Shown piece after piece: positions 26,165 through 34,514 of a stretch of 64,000 nt of DNA (its first letter is position 1; each line of letters opens with the position of its first letter). This stretch comes from an uncultured Bacteroidales bacterium (lineage in GTDB: Bacteria > Bacteroidota > Bacteroidia > Bacteroidales > F082). Below the pieces are notes generated by a model. That model was not told where the DNA came from. It did no database searches and worked only from the letters and a program-made list of their open reading frames with translations. The DNA lies in contig ONKA01000012.1 in NCBI GenBank assembly GCA_900318265.1, forward strand, positions 1-64,000, in the 5' to 3' direction. The position numbers and the translations under genes were made by a program.

Positions 26165-27997
26165 TTAGTCGACGTTTTTGTGCAGGAAGGAGTTCTCCCC
26201 GCTGATGCCGTTTTGGGAAGCCGAATACTCCGACAGACCTTCTTCGTCATGGCTGATTTCAACGTTGCGACGCAGGTAGGCAGGCTGGTTCTCCAGCTCT
26301 TCCAAGCCACGTGCCGTCCTGAAGTTCACACTCAAGGCACGCAGACGCTGCTTCTTCAACTGTTCCTTGGGATCGGTTTCCTTGGCCTTCTTGGCCTCAA
26401 GCACGGCTATCTCCTGCTCGGCTCTGGCCTGGGTCTCTTCCTTGGTCATGATGCGCGAAGTGATCTCAAAACCTTCTTCGTCACCACCACCCGAGCGGAA
26501 GGGGTTTTCGAAGATCCTGACCACAGGACGCTCGTCGTCGTAACGAGGGGTCTGTGGTGCGTCGTAAGCAGGTGCCGCAGGCGTTGGCTCGTCGACGGGA
26601 TCGAAGAGAGGCTCTTCGTCGATTGGCTGCTGATCTTCAATTGGGGTCGGCTCTTCTTTTGACGGCCCTTTGACGGGCTCAGGGACCTTGAAATCATTGC
26701 TGTTATCGGTCGGCCCTTCGACGGGCTCAGGGACCTTGGATTCGACAGGCTCAGGGGCCTCAGTTACTGGAGTGAACAAGGAATGAACGGTCTTCTCAGG
26801 CTGCTCTGCCTTGGGATAGGTTGTCTCCACCTCAGTGGCTGCTACTGAACCCACCGCCAGATTGGCAGGTTGGGCAGGCCCTTCGACAGGCTCAGAGGCC
26901 GAAGATTTTTCATCTTTCACTTGACCGCTCAGGTCGTATACCTTCTTGGGCTGGGCGGGACTGGCCGGAGCTTGCTTTTCGGCAATCACAGCACTATAAG
27001 GCTTGGCATCGTGGTTGAAGCCAGTGGCAATCAAAGTGACACTCAGAGCCTCACCTAGGCTTTCGTCGGTGCCGTTACCCCAGATGACATCGGAGTTGTT
27101 GCCACAAGCATTTTGGGCGATTTCGAGGATCTCGTCCACTTCATCGAGCGAGACCTCGTTGGTGCCCGAGGTGATATATAGCAGGATGTTCTTCGCACCT
27201 TCGATGTTCGAGTCGTTGAGCAAAGGCGAGTGGATGGCGTCCTTGATGGCCTTCTCGGCACGGTTCTCGCCTTCGGCGACACCCGAACCCATGATGGCCT
27301 TGCCGCTGTCCTTCATGACAGTCTTCACGTCCTCGAAGTCAACGTTGACATAACCGGGGACGGTGATGATTTCGGCGATGCCTCTTGCAGCTGTGGCCAA
27401 CACGTCGTCAGCCTTCTTAAAGGCCTCTGAGAGCTTCATGTTACCATATTGGTCGCGCAACTTGTCGGTGCTGATGAGGATGAGCGTATCGACACACTTC
27501 TTGAGTTCGTCGATGCCCGCCAAAGCTTGCAGCTTGCGGCGACGGCCTTCGCGCTCCATAGGCATGGTGACGATGCCCACGGTGAGAATGCCTTTCTCCT
27601 TGGCCATCTTGGCCACCACAGGAGCAGCACCTGTTCCCGTGCCACCACCCATACCAGCGGTGACAAACAGCATCTTGGTGTTGTCGTCCATCAGTGCTTC
27701 AATCTCGTCGCGGCTCATTTCAGCGGCTTCGCGGCCGATGTTGGGGTCGTTGCCTGCACCCAGCTCACGCTTGCCGAGGTGAACCGTGGTCTTCACACGG
27801 CTCTTCAACAAGGCTTGGTGGTCGGTGTTGCAGAGTACGAAGTCGACGCCTTGGATGCCTTCCTCCATCATGTGGTTGACGGCATTGCCACCACCGCCAC
27901 CGACACCGATGACTTTGATATAGTTGGGTTTCTCCACGTCAACAGGCTTGAACAACTCGTCCTGGGCGTTTGGGTTCATCATGTAATCTTCTGCCAT
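26165..27997 (-). CDS. ftsZ: Cell division GTPase FtsZ with repeat-expanded C-terminal linker
   Basis: 610 aa, far longer than the roughly 380-450 aa typical of FtsZ. Tubulin-like GTPase that forms the Z ring. The core (about residues 20-340) shows VGGGGGNAVNHM, the tubulin signature GGGTGTGAAP, and the T7 loop region NVDFEDVKTVM. The linker is Pro/Glu-rich and contains EPVEGP-type octapeptides encoded by four copies of one palindromic DNA repeat (26664-26900). Past the linker, QPAYLRR resembles the conserved C-terminal peptide that binds FtsA, followed by about 35 further residues. ATG 27997 lies 22 nt after the ftsA stop; an ATG at 28027 would overlap ftsA and is less likely. Last gene of the dcw cluster. 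Confidence 0.95.
   Translation of the reverse strand: MAEDYMMNPNAQDELFKPVDVEKPNYIKVIGVGGGGGNAVNHMMEEGIQGVDFVLCNTDHQALLKSRVKTTVHLGKRELGAGNDPNIGREAAEMSRDEIEALMDDNTKMLFVTAGMGGGTGTGAAPVVAKMAKEKGILTVGIVTMPMEREGRRRKLQALAGIDELKKCVDTLILISTDKLRDQYGNMKLSEAFKKADDVLATAARGIAEIITVPGYVNVDFEDVKTVMKDSGKAIMGSGVAEGENRAEKAIKDAIHSPLLNDSNIEGAKNILLYITSGTNEVSLDEVDEILEIAQNACGNNSDVIWGNGTDESLGEALSVTLIATGFNHDAKPYSAVIAEKQAPASPAQPKKVYDLSGQVKDEKSSASEPVEGPAQPANLAVGSVAATEVETTYPKAEQPEKTVHSLFTPVTEAPEPVESKVPEPVEGPTDNSNDFKVPEPVKGPSKEEPTPIEDQQPIDEEPLFDPVDEPTPAAPAYDAPQTPRYDDERPVVRIFENPFRSGGGDEEGFEITSRIMTKEETQARAEQEIAVLEAKKAKETDPKEQLKKQRLRALSVNFRTARGLEELENQPAYLRRNVEISHDEEGLSEYSASQNGISGENSFLHKNVD
26664..26900 (-). repeat. Four copies of a palindromic repeat inside the ftsZ linker
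   Basis: Copies at 26664-26687, 26712-26735, 26741-26759 (partial) and 26877-26900 share the core TTCGACAGGCTCAGGGACC or a close variant, starting with GGCCC in the full copies. Read in the ftsZ frame they give VPEPVEGP-like peptides. A fifth copy lies outside genes at 31504-31527 and a sixth, opposite in reading direction, in valS at 1796-1817. Confidence 0.85.
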
Positions 27998-28019
27998 AGT
28001 GTTTCGGTTTTTTGATGGG

Positions 28020-29384
28020 TTATTCAATGTTGTCGGGAGTGAAGAATTCAGTGAACGAAGTTACGATTTTTTTCAAATCGATGCCTTTTTTCTTCGGTTT
28101 TTTGCCTTCGTTTTCTTCCTGTTCGTTGTCGCCTTGCTCCACTTCGGGAGTTTCGACGACGATTTCGTCCTGATGCTGAGGCTCACGACGCATCTCGTCA
28201 GCCGCTTTCGAGGCTTTCAGATACTCGTCGTGCTCCATGCGAGCGATGGTCTCGATGACGATGCCGATACCCGTCGAAAACATCGGGCTCGACATCTCCT
28301 TCATCTCAGTTTGGTTGAGGTGCTCGTTGGGATAGCCGATGCGCACCTCCAAGCCGGTCTTGAACTCAGCCAACTGTTGGATGTGCCTCATCATGGCACC
28401 GCCACCCGTCAGCACGATACCGGCGATGAGTTGGTTGTCGGTCTTGGCTTTCTGGATTTCATAGTTGACCAATTCGAAGATTTCCTCCAAGCGGGCTTGG
28501 ATGATGTTGGCCAAGTTCTTGAACGAAATCTCCTTAGGCTCTCTGCCGCGGATACCAGGGATGGAGACCACCTCGTCGTCGCGGTTTTCACCAGCCAGGG
28601 CCGATCCGAACTTCACCTTCACCTCTTCGGCGTAGTGCTTGATGATGGAGCAACCCGAGCAGATGTCTTCTGTGATGATGTTGCCACCAAAGGGAATCAC
28701 CGCGGTGTGTTGTATCTTCTTGTCCTTGAAGACGGCAATGTCGGTGGTGCCGCCGCCGATGTCGACGAGGACCACGCCAGCGTCTTTCTCCTCATCGTCG
28801 AGGACGGCCTGGGCCGAGGCAATGGGTTCAAGGATCATGTAGTCCATGTCCAAACCAGCACTCTGGATGCACTTGACGATGTTTTTGGCCGCCGACGTCT
28901 GGCCGATGATAACGTGGAAGTTGGCCTCAATCTTGCTGCCCAACATACCCACGGGGTTGCCTGCCAGCTCACCATCCACGTATGTGTCTTGGCGGATGAC
29001 GTCGATGATTTCCTCACCAGGCGTCATGTTGATTTTAAAGGTGTCGTTGCGCAGACGCTCCAACTCGGCCTCCGAAATCTCGGTCTCGTGGTTGTCGCGC
29101 ATCAAGACGCCGCGATGCTGCAAACTCTTGATGTGCTGACCGGCGATGCCTACGCTGACGCGGTTGATCTCGACACCCGACTGGTCGGAGGCTTGTTTGA
29201 CTGCCGTCTTGATGGCCTCGACAGTGTCGAAGATGTTGGTGACCACACCACGACGTACACCTGTAGATACGGTCTTTCCGTATCCTAGGATTTCAATTTT
29301 TCCGTTGTCGGATTTCTGGCCTACGATGCATGCCACCTTGGTGGTGCCGATGTCTAATCCGACGATGATTTTACCTTCACTCAT
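28020..29384 (-). CDS. ftsA: Cell division protein FtsA
   Basis: 454 aa actin-like ATPase that tethers FtsZ to the inner membrane. Visible are the phosphate 1 motif (IIVGLDIGTTKVACIVG), the inserted 1C subdomain, phosphate 2 (VVLVDIGGGTTDIAVF) and the adenosine motif (IVLTGGGAMM). A Glu/Lys-rich tail ends in LKKIVTSFTEFF, a plausible amphipathic membrane-targeting helix. Four nucleotides separate it from ftsQ, and ftsZ follows 22 nt downstream. Confidence 0.95.
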   Translation of the reverse strand: MSEGKIIVGLDIGTTKVACIVGQKSDNGKIEILGYGKTVSTGVRRGVVTNIFDTVEAIKTAVKQASDQSGVEINRVSVGIAGQHIKSLQHRGVLMRDNHETEISEAELERLRNDTFKINMTPGEEIIDVIRQDTYVDGELAGNPVGMLGSKIEANFHVIIGQTSAAKNIVKCIQSAGLDMDYMILEPIASAQAVLDDEEKDAGVVLVDIGGGTTDIAVFKDKKIQHTAVIPFGGNIITEDICSGCSIIKHYAEEVKVKFGSALAGENRDDEVVSIPGIRGREPKEISFKNLANIIQARLEEIFELVNYEIQKAKTDNQLIAGIVLTGGGAMMRHIQQLAEFKTGLEVRIGYPNEHLNQTEMKEMSSPMFSTGIGIVIETIARMEHDEYLKASKAADEMRREPQHQDEIVVETPEVEQGDNEQEENEGKKPKKKGIDLKKIVTSFTEFFTPDNIE

Positions 29385-29388
29385 AACA

Positions 29389-30153
29389 TTATCGTTTTGT
29401 ACAGACTATTTGGTTTTTATAATTTAAGTTGATACTTTTCAAGGTTTTAGTTTCAGGGCTGTCGATGCGCTGTTTCATAAACACTTCGAGACGCCACAGC
29501 TTGTCGGCAGCATCGCAGGTGTCGCCCACGATCACTCGGCCATCGAAGCCTTTCATGGTAAGCTCAAACTGGTTCTTATTGTTGCAATACAACTGCCCAA
29601 TGCAATGGCTTATAAAGTCATTATCCTCAATGGCTTCGCACCAATGCAAGGCATTGAGCAGGTTGACATCGCTGTCAAGGGTGTCGTTGAGCCGATAGGT
29701 GTCCGTATCGCTTCTGAGGTCGAAGTTGCCACTGGCCACGAGCACGTAGGGTGTGTAGATGCTGCTCATCGGGACTACGACGCCATCGCGGGTGACATAG
29801 ACTGACCGTCTGCCCTTGCCATACACCCTAAACCAAGGCTCATACTCCTTGAAGCTTACATTGAGCGTGCCGTCGAGGCCGACATGGGACGCGCTGCTCT
29901 CAATCCACGCGTTGTCGTCCATCACCTTCTGTATGGCCAGCATATCGACGGTGCCGATGTTTTTCTTGCCGCAAAGACTTGCGATCTCATCACGCAAGTC
30001 GGTCTTCCTCACAAAGCCCGTGTCGGCAGAAGGCAACAGCTGTATCGACTTCAAGGGCGTGTGCAGGTAGTTCTCTCTCGCGAAGACAAACAAGGCGATG
30101 AGCGCGGCAGCCGTGACGACCCACAACAATATGCTTAATATCTTCTTTACCAT
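29389..30153 (-). CDS. ftsQ: Cell division protein FtsQ
   Basis: 254 aa bitopic inner-membrane protein. One N-terminal membrane helix (ILSILLWVVTAAALIALFVFA) is followed by a periplasmic part with a POTRA-like segment (LRDEIASLCGKKNIGTVDMLAIQKVMDDNAWIESSASHV). The beta region YEPWFRVYGKGRRSVYVTRDGVVVPMSS is typical of Bacteroidota FtsQ. It links FtsL/FtsB to the division machinery. Identity rests on topology, the WI-E motif and position; overall identity to other FtsQ proteins is normally low. It overlaps murC by 7 nt. Confidence 0.88.
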   Translation of the reverse strand: MVKKILSILLWVVTAAALIALFVFARENYLHTPLKSIQLLPSADTGFVRKTDLRDEIASLCGKKNIGTVDMLAIQKVMDDNAWIESSASHVGLDGTLNVSFKEYEPWFRVYGKGRRSVYVTRDGVVVPMSSIYTPYVLVASGNFDLRSDTDTYRLNDTLDSDVNLLNALHWCEAIEDNDFISHCIGQLYCNNKNQFELTMKGFDGRVIVGDTCDAADKLWRLEVFMKQRIDSPETKTLKSINLNYKNQIVCTKR

Positions 30154-31487
30154 GTCTTTATCATTTCTTCAAGAGGTTCAACAAAACGGTCGATGTCGCC
30201 GGCACCCATGGTGATGAGCAATTCTGGCTTCTCACTTTCAATCAAACCCACCAACTCCGCCTTCGAGCAGATCTTCTTGTCAGCCAACTGTACTTTCTCC
30301 AATAAGGCCGCCGAAGTGATGCCTTCGATGGGCTTCTCGCGAGCGGGATAGATGTCCAAAAGGATGAGTTCATCTGCCAATGCCAATACAGAGGCAAACT
30401 CATCCATGAAGTCGCGCGTGCGGCTGAAGAGATGGGGCTGGAAGACCAGGGTGATGCGTTTGCCAGCGTATGAGGATTTCACTGCAGTCAGGCAGGAACG
30501 AATTTCCTCAGGATGATGAGCATAATCATCTATATAGCAATGCTTTTCGTTGTTCACACGGATGTCAAAGCGGCGCTTCACACCTTTGAAAGAGGAAAGT
30601 GCCTCGGCGATGGCTTGAGGCGCAATTCCTGCTTGACGGGCAGCAATGAAAGCCGCAGTGGCGTTCAACACGTTATGGTTGCCAGCCATGGGCAACCTGA
30701 CTTCCGTCTTTTGTCCTTCGCCATAAATGACGAAGTCGGTGACACCCTTTTCCGATTTGACGACCTCGGCACGATAGTCACACGCCTCACCGAAGCCAAA
30801 TCGCACGCTGTTTTCCACTTCGACGTCGAGGCCTTCTTTCACGATGACCAGATCATGCGTCAGATGCGCAAAGTCATTAAAGCCGGCCACGACATGGTTC
30901 CAATCGCCGTAAATGTCAAGATGATCCGCATCGATGGAGTTGATGATGCTGACCTCGGGATGCAGATGCAGGAAGGAACGGTCGAACTCATCAGCTTCGA
31001 CAACCAAAGTACTCTCCTTGACCTCGCTGAGCAGCAAGTTACTGTTGAAATTGTTGGCGATGCCGCCGATGAAGGCAGTGGTATTCACTCCACAATGGTT
31101 CAAAATGTGCGCCACCATAGCCGTGGTGGTGGTCTTGCCGTGCGTGCCAGCCACGGCGATAGTGAAATGTCCCTCCGTGACCTTGCCCAAGGCCTCCGAA
31201 CGTTTCATGATGGGTAGGTTGCGTTGGCGCAGGGCCTCAAACTCCTTGAGGTCGCGAGGCACGGCCGGGGTATATACGACGAAGTCGATGAGGGCGGGCA
31301 ATAGTTCAGGTTGATCTTCATAATGGATTGCCACGCCCTCTGTCTCCAACTGTCGCGTCAACGGGGAAGGCGTACGGTCGTAGCCAGCCACGGTGCAGCC
31401 CTGGCTGTGGTAATAGCGGGCCAAGGCGCTCATGCCGATGCCGCCGATGCCTAACATATAGATTGTATGTCCTTCTCCGTTTGTCAT
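30147..31487 (-). CDS. murC: UDP-N-acetylmuramate--L-alanine ligase MurC
   Basis: 446 aa cytoplasmic Mur ligase adding L-Ala to UDP-MurNAc. Domains: an N-terminal Rossmann domain (IYMLGIGGIGMSALARYYHSQG), a central ATPase with P-loop VAGTHGKTTTTAM and EADEFDRSFL, and a C-terminal domain with DDYAHHPEEI and the FQPHLFSRT motif typical of MurC. Length is normal. It overlaps ftsQ by 7 nt. The gap upstream to murG (31488-31530) holds a palindromic repeat copy. Confidence 0.95.
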   Translation of the reverse strand: MTNGEGHTIYMLGIGGIGMSALARYYHSQGCTVAGYDRTPSPLTRQLETEGVAIHYEDQPELLPALIDFVVYTPAVPRDLKEFEALRQRNLPIMKRSEALGKVTEGHFTIAVAGTHGKTTTTAMVAHILNHCGVNTTAFIGGIANNFNSNLLLSEVKESTLVVEADEFDRSFLHLHPEVSIINSIDADHLDIYGDWNHVVAGFNDFAHLTHDLVIVKEGLDVEVENSVRFGFGEACDYRAEVVKSEKGVTDFVIYGEGQKTEVRLPMAGNHNVLNATAAFIAARQAGIAPQAIAEALSSFKGVKRRFDIRVNNEKHCYIDDYAHHPEEIRSCLTAVKSSYAGKRITLVFQPHLFSRTRDFMDEFASVLALADELILLDIYPAREKPIEGITSAALLEKVQLADKKICSKAELVGLIESEKPELLITMGAGDIDRFVEPLEEMIKTW

Positions 31488-31503
31488 AATATATCTCTTG
31501 TCA

Positions 31504-31527
31504 GGACCCTGAGCTTGTCGAAGGGCC
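31504..31527. repeat. Intergenic copy of the palindromic repeat found in ftsZ
   Basis: Reads GGACCCTGAGCTTGTCGAAG plus GGCC, the same element as the ftsZ linker copies, here in the 43-nt gap between murG and murC. Confidence 0.8.
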
Positions 31528-31530
31528 TGT

Positions 31531-32628
31531 TTAACTAATAGCTTTAATGATTTGATCTACAATATCATCGGCGGCGTTCGGACGGGCGAACTTGCCGATG
31601 TTTTCACTTAGTTTGGCTTGCAAGGCTTTGTCGTCCTTCAACTTGAACAAGGCAGGGATGAGTTCTTTCTCCGCATCGGCGTTGCGCACCATGAGGGCGG
31701 CCTCGGCGTCGACGAGCTGCTGGGCGTTCTTGGTCTGATGGTCCTCGGCGGCGGTGGGCAGCGGCACGAAGATGACAGGCTTCCGTACCAGAGCCAACTC
31801 GGAAATCGACATGGCGCCGGCACGCGAGATGACCACGTCGGCCAAGCCGTAAGCCAAGTCCATGCGGTCGATGAAGACGGTAGGCTTCACCTGACCTTCC
31901 AAACCTAAGGCCCTCACCTCAGCCTGTGCCTGGTTGATATAGGTCTTGCCCGTCTGCCAGATGAGCTGCAAGTCACTGTCCTTGAAGGCGGCCAACTGGG
32001 CACTGATGCCCTTGTTGATGCCCAAGGCGCCTTGGCTGCCACCCACCAACAAGGCAACGGGTTTATTCGCGTCAAGGTTGAAGAAAGCGGCGGCCTCCTC
32101 ACGGGTGCCGTTGAGGGTAATGTTGGCCCTCAAAGGATTGCCAGTGAAGTGGATCTTCTCGGCAGGGAACCATTGGTCAAGGTGGTCGTAGGCCACACAG
32201 ATGGCCTTGGCCTTCTTACCCACGTTGCGGTTGGTCTTGCCTGGATAGGAGTTCTGCTCCTGTATGACGGTGGGGATGCCGAGATAGTTGGCCCCCATCA
32301 AGGTAGGACCGCTGGCAAAGCCGCCCACGCCAATCACCACGTCGGGCTTGAAACGCTTCAAGACGGCGATGGCATGGTTGATGCTACTCGTAAGCTTCAA
32401 TGGCAGCAAGAGCGACTTGATGTCTCTGGTCATGCCACTGATCCAAAGGCCCTCGATGCGATATCCCGCCTTGGGCACTCGTTCCATCTCCATGCGGCCT
32501 TTCGCACCGATAAAGAGGATGTCGGCCTTGGGAAATCTCCGCTTCAAGGCATCCGCAATGGCAATGGCGGGAAAGATGTGGCCACCCGTGCCACCACCAC
32601 TAATCACGACTTTCAGGTTCTCTTTCAT
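31531..32628 (-). CDS. murG: UDP-GlcNAc:undecaprenyl-PP-MurNAc-pentapeptide GlcNAc-transferase MurG
   Basis: 365 aa peripheral inner-membrane GT28 enzyme making lipid II from lipid I. The N-terminal Gly loop VVISGGGTGGHIFPAIAIA is diagnostic. The second Gly loop LLVGGSQGALGIN and the donor-site stretch VISRAGAMSISELALVRKPVIFVPLPTAAEDHQTKNA are intact. Its start overlaps the ftsW 3' end by 29 nt. Placement between ftsW and murC is the usual one. Confidence 0.95.
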   Translation of the reverse strand: MKENLKVVISGGGTGGHIFPAIAIADALKRRFPKADILFIGAKGRMEMERVPKAGYRIEGLWISGMTRDIKSLLLPLKLTSSINHAIAVLKRFKPDVVIGVGGFASGPTLMGANYLGIPTVIQEQNSYPGKTNRNVGKKAKAICVAYDHLDQWFPAEKIHFTGNPLRANITLNGTREEAAAFFNLDANKPVALLVGGSQGALGINKGISAQLAAFKDSDLQLIWQTGKTYINQAQAEVRALGLEGQVKPTVFIDRMDLAYGLADVVISRAGAMSISELALVRKPVIFVPLPTAAEDHQTKNAQQLVDAEAALMVRNADAEKELIPALFKLKDDKALQAKLSENIGKFARPNAADDIVDQIIKAIS

Positions 32629-33898
32629 CTTCAGTAGTATCAGTTGTTTCTGTTATGGCTTGTATTTCTTGTTCTTTGTTCATGGCTTCGTCTTCCATGC
32701 TTCGCGTGACGCTCAGGATCATGCCGATGATGAGACCCGTGGCCATCAGCGAGGTGCCGCCCATACTCACCAGGGGCAAAGGCTGTCCCGTGACAGGCAA
32801 CAGGCCAATGGAAACGCCCATATTGATCATGGCTTGCAGGATAATCAAGAAGCCCAATCCGAAGGCCATCAAGGCACCGAAGGTGAGCGGACGCTTGATG
32901 ACGATGCGCAACACCCTCGTGAAAAGGATGACATAGAGCAGCAGCACGATGATGCCGCCGATGAGCCCATATTCTTCGACGATGATGGCATAGATGAAGT
33001 CGGAATAGGGATGCGGTAGGAAGTTACGTTGCTCACTCTTGCCCGGACCCTTGCCAAAGATGGAACTCGAAGCCACGGCGATGTCGGCATAGGTGCGCTG
33101 CATGTGCTTGTCGTCGAAGGGATCCACCTTCTCCTTGTCCTCACCCATCGACTTCAGGCGGTTGGCCCAAGTCTGGATGCGGTTCTGCTTCTCCTTGTAC
33201 TCTTTGCTGGTGTCGCCCCTAGCAATGGCTTCCTGTTGGGCTTTCGCGTTATGGCTATTCTGTATGCTGGTCTTCACGGCATCGAAGCTCAGATAGGCAC
33301 CCATGCCAATGACGCACAACCCCACCAAGGCCATGATGTGCAGGAACTTCACCCGGCCGATGAACAGCAGCACCATGCACACGGCAATCAGGATGACAGC
33401 GGTCGAGAGGTTCTCGGAGAAGATCAAGGCGGCGGTGAGCAGGATGGGGGCCGCCAACTTGATGAGGAAGTCCTTGAACTTGTAGACCGAGCCCTCCATC
33501 ATGATGATCTGACGGGCCAGATAAGTAATGAGGATGATCTTGGCCATCTCGCTAGGCTGGAACGAAAACCCACCGAGGTTGATGGAACGGCTGGCATCGT
33601 TGATGTTGCGGCCAAACACCAAAGTGTAGAGCAGCAAGGCCAGACATGGAATCATCAGCAACAAGGCGATCTTTGCATAACGCTTGTAGTTGATCCGCGA
33701 GCCAAGGACCATCATCAGGAAGCCGAAGAGCAACATGCCCAAGTGCTTCATCACCACACGACCGGTGTTGCCATCATATTTCGAGACCGCCAAGGCGCTG
33801 GTGGCGCTATACACCACAATCAGCGAGATGACGCCCAAAATCAAGGCTACGATCCAGATGACCTTGTCGCCTTTCAATATTTTACTGATGACGTTCAT
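32600..33898 (-). CDS. ftsW: Lipid II polymerase FtsW (SEDS family)
   Basis: 432 aa polytopic membrane protein of the RodA/FtsW/SpoVE family; septal glycan polymerase acting with FtsI. Recognisable are NDASRSINLGGFSFQPSEMAKI near the cytoplasmic side, a large loop of about 80 residues (AKAQQEAIARGDTSKEYKEKQNRIQTWANRL to HMQRTYADIAVASSSIFGKGPG), the catalytic-loop-like PHPYSDFIYAIIVEEYG, and PLPLVSMGGTSL in the last helices. The acidic C-terminal tail overlaps murG by 29 nt. The start overlaps the end of the reduced murD by 17 nt. Confidence 0.93.
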   Translation of the reverse strand: MNVISKILKGDKVIWIVALILGVISLIVVYSATSALAVSKYDGNTGRVVMKHLGMLLFGFLMMVLGSRINYKRYAKIALLLMIPCLALLLYTLVFGRNINDASRSINLGGFSFQPSEMAKIILITYLARQIIMMEGSVYKFKDFLIKLAAPILLTAALIFSENLSTAVILIAVCMVLLFIGRVKFLHIMALVGLCVIGMGAYLSFDAVKTSIQNSHNAKAQQEAIARGDTSKEYKEKQNRIQTWANRLKSMGEDKEKVDPFDDKHMQRTYADIAVASSSIFGKGPGKSEQRNFLPHPYSDFIYAIIVEEYGLIGGIIVLLLYVILFTRVLRIVIKRPLTFGALMAFGLGFLIILQAMINMGVSIGLLPVTGQPLPLVSMGGTSLMATGLIIGMILSVTRSMEDEAMNKEQEIQAITETTDTTEDEREPESRD

Positions 33899-34445
33899 GC
33901 TCCATTCTCCTTACGGTTTCAGTGAATTGGTTGCCACGTTCGGTGTAGGTCTCCCCTGTAGCCGACTTGCAGGCAGGCGAAAACAACACAATGTCATCGT
34001 CCTTCGCCAACAATGCAGCCAAATTGACCGCCTCGTCAACACTTTCCACCTCGAAGATTTCGGTGATGTCCTTGTGGAAAGCCTTCTTCAACTTGATGTT
34101 GTCCTCACCGATGCAGACCATGGCCCTCACCTTCTGCTTCACCACCTTTTTGAGGTCCTTGAAGTCGGCCGACTTGTCGTCGCCACCCGCAATCCAAACA
34201 ACAGGCTTCACGATGTTCTGGAAGGTGAACCAAGTGGCATTCACGTTCTCGGCCCTCGAGTCGTCGTAATACATCACACCATCGATGGTAGTGACGTATT
34301 CCTGTCGATGGTCGACCGTATTCAAGTCACTGAGGCTCAGCTTGATGTGCTCTTTCCTGATTTGCAAAACCTTTGACGATATGCCATCCACCATGGTAGT
34401 TGGATGTTTTAATCCCGTGTTCGTTATTTCTTCGTAATATGTCAT
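33882..34445 (-). CDS. murD: MurD reduced to its C-terminal domain
   Basis: 187 aa, against about 440-450 for MurD (UDP-MurNAc-L-Ala--D-Glu ligase). It sits exactly where murD is expected. What remains is the third Mur-ligase domain: VDHRQEYV (HRFE region), YYDDSRAENVN (DSKATNV region), IAGGDDKSADF (a MurD hallmark), FSPACKS and TERGNQF. The N-terminal UDP-substrate domain and the central ATP domain with its P-loop are absent. Several usually conserved positions differ: Lys to Arg and Thr to Glu in DSKATN, and the LDQFKNF stretch after the SPACAS motif is replaced by ATGETY. An in-frame TAA lies just before the ATG, and only 69 nt separate it from mraY, so the missing part is not nearby. It cannot be a complete ligase alone. 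Confidence 0.8.
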   Translation of the reverse strand: MTYYEEITNTGLKHPTTMVDGISSKVLQIRKEHIKLSLSDLNTVDHRQEYVTTIDGVMYYDDSRAENVNATWFTFQNIVKPVVWIAGGDDKSADFKDLKKVVKQKVRAMVCIGEDNIKLKKAFHKDITEIFEVESVDEAVNLAALLAKDDDIVLFSPACKSATGETYTERGNQFTETVRRMEHERHQ

Positions 34446-34466
34446 CTTTTCAGTTTAGAGATTAGT

Positions 34467-34504
34467 GTTGAGAGTTGAGAGTTGAGACGCACGGCCGTGC
34501 GTCT
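34467..34504. repeat. Direct repeats and 20-nt perfect palindrome between murD and mraY
   Basis: Three GTTGAGA units (34467-34487) run into the palindrome AGACGCACGGCCGTGCGTCT (34485-34504). REP-like; it may also form a hairpin in the dcw message. Confidence 0.75.
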
Positions 34505-34514
34505 GTACAATTGT

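Noticed and set aside
27998-28027. Earlier FtsZ start at 28027
   Set aside because: It would overlap the end of ftsA and adds only MNNPSKNRNT; the ATG at 27997 has normal spacing.
27999-29288. A 429-codon plus-strand frame opposite ftsA
   Set aside because: Antisense to FtsA with biased composition; no independent support.
34446-34514. Remaining two domains of MurD as a separate or frameshifted piece
   Set aside because: Only 69 nt lie between the murD remnant and mraY, filled by repeats, with an in-frame stop just before the remnant's ATG.
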